Assembly: GCA_037349105.1 (NCBI GenBank)
Contig: JAYJMM010000022.1
Coordinates: 992,001 to 1,056,000, forward strand
Source: Limnomonas spitsbergensis
Taxonomy: Eukaryota > Chlorophyta > Chlorophyceae > Chlamydomonadales
Length of the DNA stretch: 64,000 bases
Direction: 5' to 3'
This document shows, one piece after another, positions 45,431 through 55,900 of this stretch. A program made the position numbers and the translations under genes. Numbering within the stretch: the stretch's first letter is position 1; each line of letters begins with the position of its first letter. The notes under the pieces are model-generated. The model ran no database searches. It worked only from the letters and a program-made list of their open reading frames with translations, and was not told the origin of the DNA.

Positions 45431-46304
45431 GAGGCGCTCAAGGCATGCGTGTGAAGATACGAACAATTAAATCACGGGAGACTCGGAACTCTTGGTGAGC
45501 ATGCGAGCAGAACTCAGGTGGCTAGTGGCTACGCCAATACCGATCATGGTGAACGACCAATAGTCAGCGCCACACGCCGTTGCGCCGGCGCTGATAACCT
45601 TGTTTCCTCAGTTGACCGTGACGACCATGATGGCACCAGCCCCCGTAGCTGCCACGTCCGCTGTGCAAGATCCCGAACCAGCAGTAGGTCCGCTGATCAG
45701 TTAGCTCTGTGCATGGGAGCAACACGTTTTTTTTATTCATTTTTTTTTCTTCCAGAATAAAATGCAAGTAGACAAGAAATCAGGACAGACCTACTGTCCC
45801 CCCCCAACCTGAGCCAAGCACATCGTTGGAGAGGGTTGCAAGCAATAAGGGCAAGACGGATTTCCTGGAAATAAAATAAAAGCTACACTCCGTATCGCAT
45901 GTGCAAACTGTCAGGCACATGCTGACAGGTGTGTATAGCGGCGGGACTGGCGCGTGACTAGGCACATGCTGACAGGTGTACCAGAAATATGATATGACAG
46001 ATCACCGAGCAAGCACCGACACGTGTGAACTGTGAACAACAAGGTTGCACCACAAGTGTTAAGTGGCAGGTGATCTAGATGGTTGCACTGCAAGACATGT
46101 GTGTGCTCCCGCATAGGATGGGTAGAAGAGCAAAATATCAGGGAGATCTTTTCAATAACTAGGTGTGACATGCGGAACCCACCACTGAAGTCCTATTCAA
46201 TGGATTGATCATGAGCCACGCTTGGGGCAGGGAACCTGGAGAACCCACATACCTCAAGCTGGCAGTGAACTTGCTTAAACCATAGAAAGCATCGGCTTTC
46301 CACA
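45431..46304. other. Non-coding stretch downstream of Gag-like frame
   Basis: No gene was seen. A 24-bp motif with GGCACATGCTGACAGGTGT is present twice (about 45913 and 45961). Confidence 0.4.
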
Positions 46305-47921
46305 TTACCGGAGGTGCGGCTTGCGTCGATCACCCGCGGCCAGGACGTCTCGTCCCGCATGGGGAAGGGGAGACCATGCCTTGAAGGGGGCAGAAGGCAC
46401 ACATCTGTGACGCTGGTTGCTCTGGTCTTTCTTGCTCAGACTGCCCTGTCCATCATGTTGGTCGAGGGCACCCTGGCTCTGGGCAAGAAAAGGGACAAGC
46501 TCATGGTCGTGGTCAGTCAGCATGGCCAGGGCAGAGCATGGGATTATCTGGCCACGCTCACTTGCGGCCTGGCCTGTGTCAGCCCACATCTGCCGAATCT
46601 CCCATTCCCCAATCACGTGTGTGGTGAACAGCGCGAAGCGGGGTGCATCATGCTCAACCTGATCTGCCGACTCACATGGTCGGTGATGGTCCTCGCTGCG
46701 GGGCCCGGGCGCTAGAGCCATATCGTGCGGCACTAGACCATGACCCTCAAAGAGGGGGTTTTGCCATTCAAACCACGGCTCACCTGTCTGAGAACTTGTG
46801 GGGGTCCCCCCCACAGTTGTGATCGACACGTCACCTTCGGTGTGCAAGCCACACAACCTTGTGGCTAGATCTGAGGTGACCCCACGGGACCCCCGTAATT
46901 CCCTGAACAGCTCATTCCTTACCGGGTTCTCATCGGCGGGGAATCCAGTATATGTTTTGGGGATTTGCATGCTTCCACCCGGGTCATACTGATGGGAACC
47001 TCGGTAAGGGGTCTGACTCACGTCAGTGGTGTTGTCCATGCCCCCCCTAAGCAATCCCTTCACCTTTTGTGCCAGAAAAGACCAGCCATCAGAAGACTCG
47101 TTGTCGGGGATGGAGGCAGAGCAACGTGCCGTACCACCTCCGGATCCAATCTCTTGACCCTCTCCTGAGACCCGGCATGCACCCACAAACGAGGGGGTGG
47201 GGGTACACTCTGGAGCAACCAGGTCAGCCGACGGGCGTGACGCCGTGGGTGTCGCATGCTTCACCTCATGCTTGAAGCCTTCGGGTACATGGACAACGAC
47301 GGCTGAGTTGATCCGGTAAGTTACGTTGCCGGACTGGTGAAATCCAGCCATCATCGGGGACTCCTTCAAGGTCATTACTGGGAGGGAAGTCTGATCCCCA
47401 CCGGACACAGGTGCAACCTGGACAGGTGCAGGTACATGTGACGAGCGTGCACTGCAGCAATCGTCTAGTGCATCAAGGTATGCAGGGTTATCGACTAGCT
47501 GGTCAAACCGCTGCAGGCCCTCGTAATGAGTCCGGGTCACCTTCAAAGGGGTCAATGCCAGTCTCATATCCGCACTACGGATCGGGTAATCCCTCACCTC
47601 TCTCTCATCTGCCTCGGCTGCACGAGCTTGTTGCTCGGCCGCATGTCGCAATGCGTCAAGACGACACGTTTCGCGTTGATGCTGTTGGACTGCTTCAGCA
47701 TGGAGTGCTTCAGCTTCGGCTTGTTTCCTTGCCCAATCGGCATTCTGTGCCAGTCTTTTGGCAGCATGCCTAGCTGTCCATGCCTGATGCCAAGCTATCA
47801 ATGCCTGATCACTGGCTAACAACTGTTGAATACGTTGTTCGGCCTCCGTGAGAGGCTTAGCCTCCTGTAAAGGAGGTTCCCTCCCCTGGGTAGAATGGGA
47901 ATTCATCCAGAAGTTGAACAC
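46305..47921 (-). CDS. Retrotransposon Gag-like protein
   Basis: A single 538-codon frame, long and uninterrupted. Another Met 5 codons in (MNSHSTQGREPP) may be the true start. The N-terminal part, about residues 20-130, is a charged helical region (EAEQRIQQLLASDQALIAWH; RQAEAEALHAEAV-type Glu/Ala/Gln repeats). A conserved-looking block follows with LALTPLKVTRTHYEGLQRFD and QLVDNPAYLDALDD, then a low-complexity remainder. Coiled N-termini of this composition are common in Gag proteins of algal LTR elements. There is no CCHC knuckle, which argues for caution. It could instead be a lineage-specific gene. The neighbouring Pol remnant on the same strand supports the Gag reading. Confidence 0.5.
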   Translation of the reverse strand: MFNFWMNSHSTQGREPPLQEAKPLTEAEQRIQQLLASDQALIAWHQAWTARHAAKRLAQNADWARKQAEAEALHAEAVQQHQRETCRLDALRHAAEQQARAAEADEREVRDYPIRSADMRLALTPLKVTRTHYEGLQRFDQLVDNPAYLDALDDCCSARSSHVPAPVQVAPVSGGDQTSLPVMTLKESPMMAGFHQSGNVTYRINSAVVVHVPEGFKHEVKHATPTASRPSADLVAPECTPTPSFVGACRVSGEGQEIGSGGGTARCSASIPDNESSDGWSFLAQKVKGLLRGGMDNTTDVSQTPYRGSHQYDPGGSMQIPKTYTGFPADENPVRNELFRELRGSRGVTSDLATRLCGLHTEGDVSITTVGGTPTSSQTGEPWFEWQNPLFEGHGLVPHDMALAPGPRSEDHHRPCESADQVEHDAPRFALFTTHVIGEWEIRQMWADTGQAASERGQIIPCSALAMLTDHDHELVPFLAQSQGALDQHDGQGSLSKKDQSNQRHRCVPSAPFKAWSPLPHAGRDVLAAGDRRKPHLR

Positions 47922-49962
47922 GAAATTGGGATCTGTTCGCTGTTATCGCTCACTTTTCGGCAACAGAACACGATCAGGAACCTTACTTCCGGTTTTTACT
48001 CGCCAGCAGATTCGAAGTGATGCGAACCTGGATTCTTCTCTTCTTATTGGAGTGCTAAGTGCCCTTTATAGGGGTTAACTAGCGTGTGCAGGAGCGATAA
48101 ACTGCTGGCAGACAGTTTATCCTCGACTAATCCTCGGGTTACTGCACTAACCTTTGATGATTCCTCTCTTACTGTTGACAAAAGTAGCGAAGTGAACTCG
48201 TTCCTGCTGGGGCTAGTTGTACTGAAGCCGACTGTTGACAGTAGGAAATGGTGTGGAACGGACTTGAGAGTCGATCCAGCCGAAGTGATGAGAAAGGAGG
48301 AGCCGAAGGGGCGACTCTTTGATGAGGAGGATCGACTGCTGGTGCAGTAAATCAACTTGGTAGCCAGAAAAGGCCTGGGTAGCAGCTCACAGTGTCGAAT
48401 TATAGCCTAGAGATAGAACTGTTGAAGCTCACAGTGTAGGGTATAATCGAGAGATAGAGCTGAGATGGATGAAGTAGAGAAGCTGATGCTAGAGATCACG
48501 AATAAGTGTAGTGGTTAACTAGAGATATTCGATCAGTGTAACGATCAGGGCCTATTACTGAATGATGTGGTCCTGGAGAAATAGGATCAGTGTAGTGTAA
48601 ACTAGAGATCTCCTATTAGTGCAGTGTCCTGGCCTTGATAAGAGGCCGAAATATCACAGTTGGACGTTAATCCCAGAACAGTTTACAGATAGCAGGGTGA
48701 TTCAACTTCGGTATGTTACTTGAGTAAGAAGAGAAGAATGCCTGGAGTTAGCCAGGCATCTTCTAAGTACCACAAACAAACGAAATCCGAAACCAAAAAG
48801 CGGTACAAGCCACCCATACGTGCGGTGCACCCATACGTCGTGACATTATTACCAGCTCCATGCCAAGGCCCTGGAGTCCTGGACCCTTCCCGTCTAGAGC
48901 CTGTTCTTGCCCTACCCCTGCCCCTTGCCACACACACCGTCTAAAGCCTGTCCCTAATTTAATACCGGCTCCATGCAAGGGCCTTGAACCTTTCCCGTCT
49001 AGAGCTTGTCCCTACGACCCTACCCCTGCCCCTTGCTTGCCACACTCACCGTCCCCAGCCACTCAGCAGCCTGTTATTCAAGACACCGTTATCTGCCTCC
49101 AGGAGTGATGCATCTGCCCAGGGTGGCACACAGGACCCTGCCTCAAGCCTCATCTGGGTGGGATACAGCAGGAGACCCCAGCATTGGCTCCTCTAGGATA
49201 ATAAGACCCCATCCAACTGATCACAGTACTATGATCATCATGCAAGGCTTATAGTCTGTACTGGCGTGATCGAATTGTGATGTGGAGGGACAGAGTGGCC
49301 AAGAGACTGCCATGCAGAGGTAGAATACACTGTTCAGTCCAAGATACCAAGAGTCCACTGTTGAGATATGGTTTGAGGCTTAGACACTTTGCCTCTTCAA
49401 GTCGATTGTCCATTGTCAAGCCTTTGCCTGAGGCGTTTGGGGGGTTCAGCCGCCACTATTGATACCGGTACCGTATTGAACTAACGAGCGGTATCAAAAT
49501 TTGAAGCCACACAGGTCCAAAGGTTCAGATTGGCAGATTTGACAGGGGTATCTTTGTCTCTATGATAACCTCAACTTCAAGAGACCTGCTGTCACCTGCA
49601 ACAGGGAGGTTCTTCCCTTGAAGTGGGCAGGGGCGGGGAGAGAGGCCAGAGATGGGGATTGGGGAGGGGTCGTCCAGAGAGAGGGGTCAGGAGAAGGGAG
49701 CATTCACGGGAAAGAGCAAGGCCGTACCCCATTACCCTCAGCATTCAGCGTCCAGAGTGGCTGGCATACAACTTGATTCGAATTTGTACCGAGGAACGGT
49801 TTCAATGCAGCCCGAGATCTCTCCAGTACAGCCTCGTGACCCTCGAGGTACAACTGAGCCGGTTTCCGCACACTACGATACACGCGTTGGGGTCTTGCCT
49901 GTGCTCCTTTGCGACTTCTTGGCAGTGGATCCACCGTTTGAATGTGTGTTTGAAGACACATC
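47922..49962. other. Non-coding stretch between retroelement and eEF2K
   Basis: From 48360 to 48720 it is AT-rich with repeated CTAGAGAT and CAGTGTA words and could belong to an LTR. From 48850 to 49070 a segment of about 115 bp is duplicated in tandem (CCCGTCTAGAGC and CTACCCCTGCCCCTTGC occur in both). The eEF2K promoter and 5' UTR must lie near 49500-49962. No core promoter motif is convincing. Confidence 0.45.
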
Positions 49963-52900
49963 ATGTCCTCCCAGTTGGAGGCCCTGGAGCTGCACCTCCG
50001 CAAGGCGTATGATCGCATCGTTTCGGCTTATGGTCCCTCGGCTGGAGTGCAGGTGCGTCAAGCCAGGAATATCAACAAGCGATGTTTAATCGAAGCAGGA
50101 AATTCGTCTGTCGCCGAGGACTGGCGATCGAAATCCTTGGTCGTTGCACGTGCAGGCGATCGGCAAGATCCTATGCACGCACTCCGTCGAGACGCGGGAA
50201 CAAATAGGCTTGTCGATGGAGAAAGTAACCTTGGTTTCCGATGACCTGGCAGAGCCCATGCTGTCACTCCCGGAGTCGCTTCCAGACTCGTGCGCTGAGG
50301 ACGCTGACGCTGACACTTCGAAGTCTGAAGAACGGTACGAGCACCGGGGTTGTTATGCAACCTGTTCGTGACCAGCATTCCACACAAGGCATTTCATGTC
50401 ATTTGTGCCGTATCCCCATGCTAGCCCCATGCTGACCCCACCATGCTCGTCCCCATTATGGTCATCCAATCCTCGTCTGTTGCGCCTTCGTTTGCATTAA
50501 GATGGATGAAAGGTACCCCTACGAGCAGCTTGCATTACTTTTGGTGTTTCCTCCTTTCAGGGCGGCTGTATCCAAGGCCCCCAATCGGTGGCTTCGTGCA
50601 GTGCAGGCCGCTGTGCAATCCATCGATCCGTGGTCTGGGCGGAACCTGCACGAGCTTCCGATGGAGCACTGCGTGAGGCTACGGTACAACAATCAAACCG
50701 GGCAATGGGTCAAGGACGACGGTGCGCACAAGGGTCTCAGACACTGTTCATTCCAGGGTGTGCTTCATCCACAAGGGTCTTAGACACTGTTCATTCCAGG
50801 GTCCTTATGCTACAAGGGTCTCAGACACTGTTCATTCCAGGGTGCTTCATCCACAAGGGTCTTAGACACTGTTCATCCCAGGGTGCTTCAGCTACAAGGG
50901 TCTCAGACACTGTTCATTCCAGGGTGCTTCAGCTACAAGGGTCTTAGACACTGTTCATTCCAGGGTGCTTCAGCTACAAGGGTCTCAGACACTGTTCATT
51001 CCAGGGTGCTTCAGCTACAAGGGTCTTAGACACTGTTCATTCCAGGGTGCTTGAGCTACAAGGGTCTCAGACACTGTTTATGCCATGGTGCTTCAGCTAC
51101 AATTCAGCTACATCGCGTCTGGGGGGGGACACTGGTGCGGCAATTTTTTGCTGTAGCCACAAACTGTTGGCTGATCAAGTTTTGGCACCCGTTGGCCCAG
51201 TGGTGGCTGCCCAGTGGCTTGCTGAAGGTGGTCTGGTGTGAAAAACAAGCACGAGGACACTCAGATCACACCCATGCGAATGCACTGCTTGAACCACAGT
51301 ACAAATTATCGCATCGTCCACACCTGTGATGGCTCACCGATTGGATTTTCCTCGCTGAGGACCCTATGACCCTCTTCACCCCCTCCAGTTTTGGTCAAGA
51401 TGGAGGGCAAGCCTTTTGCTGCCGGGGCCATGCGAGAGTGTTATGCAATGAAGAAGCTGAGCACATTTGGGTGGGTGGCTGGGTGCCATTGTTTATTGGA
51501 GTGCAAGCTAGACCCCCATAGGTCAGCTTGGGACCAAACCTGGACCGGCCAGTTGCCCCCATCGGCAGAGCTTGCAGCACCTTTGTGTAGAGACTAGGAA
51601 TGTGCTGCTGCCTCATCCGCTTAAGACTTCAGCTGCCCCCTAGCCCGCCCCCGCCCACCCTACCCCTATGGGGCGCTGTGCATCCTAGCTAGCAGCACGC
51701 GCAGAACTGTGAAGTCCAGCGCTGACATGAGCCACCTCCAAGCCTCCCCCCTCCCCCCTGCCCCTATCCATCCCGCTCAGCAGCGCTTGTGTACCATGAT
51801 ATGAGCCTGCCCTGAACCTGCCCTCCTCCCCCCTGCCCTGCTCAGTAGTGCTGTGCAGTATGATATGAGCCTGCCCTGAACCTGCCTTCCTCCCCCTGCC
51901 CTGCTCAGTAGTGCTGTGCAGTATGATATGAGCCTGCCCTGAACCTGCCCTCCTCCCCCCTGCCCTGCTCAGTAGTGCTGTGCAGTATGATATGAACCTG
52001 CCCTGAACCTGCCCTCCTCCCCCCTGCCCTGCTCAGTAGTGCTGTGCAGTATGATATGAGCCTGCCCTGAACCTGCCCTCCTCCCCCCTGCCCTGCTCAG
52101 TAGTGCTGTGCAGTATGATATGAGCCTGCCCTGAACCTGCCCTCCTCCCCCCTGCCCTGCTCAGTAGTGCTGTGCAGTATGATATGAGCCTGCCCTGAAC
52201 CTGCCCTCCTCCCCCCCTGCCCTCCTCCCCCCTGCCCCGCTCAGTAGTGCTGTGCAGTATGATATGAGCCTGCCCTGAACCTGCCCTCCTCCCCCCTGCC
52301 CTGCTCAGTAGTGCTGTGTACCATGATATGAGCCTGCCCTGAACCTGCCCTCCTCCCCCCTGCCCTGCTCAGTAGTGCTGTGCAGTATGATATGAGCCTG
52401 CCCTGAACCTGCCCTCCTCCCCCCTGCCCTGCTCAGTAGTGCTGTGCAGTATGATATGAGCCTGCCCTGAACCTGCCCTCCTCCCCCCTGCCCTGCTCAG
52501 TAGTGCTGTGCAGTATGATATGAGCCTGCCCTGAACCTGCCCTCCTCCCCCCTGCCCTGCTCAGTAGTGCTGTGCAGTATGATATGAGCCTGCCCTGAAC
52601 CTGCCCTCCTCCCCCCTGCCCTCCTCCCCCCCTGCCCTGCTCAGTAGTGCTGTGCAGTATGATATGAACCTGCCCTCCTCCCCCCCTGCCCTCCTCCCCC
52701 TTGCCCTGCTCAGTAGTGCTGTGCAGTATGATATGAGCCTGCCCTGAACCTGCCCTCCTCCCCCCTGCCCTGCTCAGTAGTGCTGTGCAGTATGATATGA
52801 ACCTGCCCTGAACCTGCCCTCCTCCCCCCCTGCCCTGCTCAGTAGTGCTGTGTACCATGATATGAACCTGCCCTGAACCTGCCCTCCTCCCCCCTGCCCT

Positions 52901-55900
52901 GCTCAGTAGTGCTGTGCAGTATGATATGAGCCTGCCCTGAACCTGCCCTCCTCCCCCCTGCCCTGCTCAGTAGTGCTGTGCAGTATGATATGAGCCTGCC
53001 CTGAACCTGCCCTCCTCCCCCCTGCCCTGCTCAGTAGTGCTGTGTACCATGATATGAACCTGCCCTGAACCTGTCCTCCCCCCCCCTGCCCTGCTCAGTA
53101 GTGCTGTGCAGTATGATATGAACCTGCCCTGAACCTGTCCTCCTCCCCCCTGCCCTGCTCAGTGGCGCTGTGTACCACGACTGGAAGCGGGCGCAGAACT
53201 GTGTGGCCAAACGCTACATGAAGGATGCCAAGAAGCGGGTCTACTTCGGTGACGTGCTGGTACAGATGGACGCAAAGTTCCTGGGAGAGCAATGGAACCA
53301 GACTGAACCACCAAAGAAGGTGAGGGGTGGAACAGGGTTTAGGGATTTCAGAACATGGTGAACCTAAACCCTTAACCATGAACCCCAAAGTTCCTGGGAG
53401 AGCCATGGATCCAGACCAACCCACGAAAGAAGGTGCGGAGTGGAGCAGGATTTTAGGTATTCAAAGCACGTTGCACCTAAACCCTAAACCGTAAACCCCA
53501 AAATTCCTGGGAGAGCAGAGGAACCAGACTGAGCCACCTGAAGAGGTGAGAATGAGGCCAGGTTTAAGGATATAATTTATAAGCAAATCTGAATCTATCG
53601 TCCTTCACCCTTAACCACAAAATTCCCGGGGGAGCAGTGGGACGAGAGATGGAACCGCGAAAGAAGATGAGAAACAAAACCCAGAGCACCCGCCTGTGAC
53701 AGCTTGGGGCCCAAGGTGACATGGGGGTGAGAGATTGATTACAAGACGTACAGGGCCACATAAGGAGGGGCTGATGATGCATTTCTTGCGTTGCGCGCCA
53801 GACCACCCATGAGGGTTCTCTGTGTGTCCATCGCTAGGCCGATTGGGAACAGCTCTACGCGAATCACCCTCAGGGCACGTGCACTATTCCTCCGCCAGTA
53901 CAGACGCTAAGTGAGTAATGGGGTGAGGGATTGATGCCCACCCATGGGGGGGTCGCTTTGTGTCCACCACTGGGCCGATTGGGAACAAACCCTGCCCGGC
54001 CTGCAGCCGGTGGCCTATAAACTGTCGGGCCTGTTGCACGAGGCCCCATCATCGCAGACCATGATGTAGCTGAAGTGTAGCTGAAGCATCTTTAAACCAG
54101 TACCAGTTTCGCTCATACGGCGGCCAAGGCACTCGTCAGCTATGCCAAGGTATCAGGTTTGCCATCTCTTTCATCCTGGAGGGAGGGGTTTCACGGGCCT
54201 GGTGGTTCTTGTGGAAGGGCGTGGGTCGCTGCCTCACCTTGCCCGTGCACTCCCGCGGTTGGCCATGCTGCAGTGTGTGCCCTTGAGCCTAGGTATTGCT
54301 GCCTCTCCCTGCCTACCTGCGCTGCCTTCAGCTACATGTTCAGGTGGATGTGCTGCAGTGTGCAATCCTGCTACCTCATGCTATTGACCCCTGCCTCCCT
54401 TCACCCACTCCTCCAGGTGGATGTGCTGCAGTGTGCAATCCTGCAGTTCTGCGATCGCCCAGGGTCACCGCTCTTCTGCGTCGAGCAGCTGATTGAGGGG
54501 GACTACGTCAAGTATAACTCAAACAGGTGTTTCATCCCTGAGCCTCAAGTCCTGATTTTTTGTTGTGTCAAGTACAACTCCAGTACGTGTTCCCTGGCAT
54601 TCACGGCCTGCTTGTTTTGATAGCGCATACCCCAAATCCGTTTTCGTAACTGTCAGGGCCAAATTGCACGATCAGGCCATGGCTGCAGCCGACCGGATGC
54701 CTGTGCTGCTTGCTTGTATGGCATCGTTCCTTATGAGGGCCGCCCGTGTTTGACTGAAGGTCTGGTGCTTTATTGCTGCTCATGCTCGTGCTCGTGCTTA
54801 TGTTGCAGTGGCTTTGTCAAGGGAGGTGACTCGGACATCCTGCGGTATACCCCTCAGGTGCGCCGTTGCTTCTCATTACCCCGCCAGGACTGATAGCACG
54901 AGCATAACTGTAACCCTTAAGCCTAAGTTTTCCAGCCGAAGCTGGGATGCATGTTCTTACCAAAACACTTTGCCCCTCCACGTCATCTGGAAAGCATATA
55001 TGCCCTCATCCCTGAATCGTAACCTAGAGGGATTTTTTCCATGACGCAGGCCTTCAGTCACTACACCTATGAGCTGACTCACGGGTACAAGATATGTGTG
55101 GACATTCAGGCAAGTGCAATCCATGCAATTGATGTGTGGGCTAATGAAGACTGCCCTGCTAAGATTTTGTATACATTTGAATCAGAGGGGCTCATCACCA
55201 TGTGGGGGTTACTGCATGACATGTTTGTGTTCTTGTCATTCTGACCTCACAGGGTGTGGGGGATCTGTACACGGATCCTCAGATCCACACTTTGGATGGG
55301 GAGAACTACGGCGAGGGCAACCTGGGCTCGCGGGGCATGGCGCTCTTCTTCCGCTCACACGTGTGCAGCGAGCTCTGTGAGCGCCTCAAGCTGCAGCCTT
55401 TCGCAAGGTGAGTGCAACCTGGGCTAGCGGGACATGGCGCTTTACCACTGCTCTCACGTGTGCAGAGGGCCGTATGATCCGCTCAAGCTGTAACCTCCCG
55501 TGAGGTGAGAGGAACCTAGGCTGGCGGGGCACTGTGGGGATGGCATTCGTCCCAGGGCCATACTTGGACTTCCAGATTACCGGTATAGCATAAACCACCA
55601 GCTTTGTTTCGACATGCTTCCAAATTCCAACACAGTGTCCATGGTTCAGTCTTTCAGGTAAGTGGATGTCAGGATTTGGAGGCTCTTTCAGTTTTCCAGG
55701 TTAGTGGGGCATGGCGCTTGCCTACTGCTCTCACATGTGCAGCGGGTCATGTGATCCCCTCAAGCTGAAACTTTTGGTGAGGGTATAGGAGTGTCAGCTA
55801 TGTTTATTTCAGGGTGCTTCGGCTACAGTTCAGCTACATCACGGCCTACGGCCGTTGGGGCCTTGGTGCGGCATGTTTCCTGCTGCTTGAGCCGTCATTT

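Larger units (their letters stand above)
42218..47921 (-). mobile_element. Decayed, internally deleted Ty3/Gypsy-like retroelement (LTRs not located)
   Basis: A Gag-like frame (46305-47921) and an integrase-linker/PHD remnant (42218-43120) lie in the same minus-strand order expected for gag then pol. The roughly 3.2 kb between them lacks reverse transcriptase, RNase H and integrase core, and instead holds tandem repeats (43920-45430). LTRs, primer-binding site and polypurine tract could not be identified by eye, so the element's ends are unknown and the two pieces may come from separate insertions. Confidence 0.5.

Noticed and set aside
48360..48720. LTR of the retroelement
   Set aside because: AT-rich and suggestive, but no matching copy could be found on the other side of the element, nor a primer-binding site.
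53838..53910. Constitutive eEF2K exon
   Set aside because: Its 73-nt length would shift the kinase frame, and the exons on either side join in phase without it.
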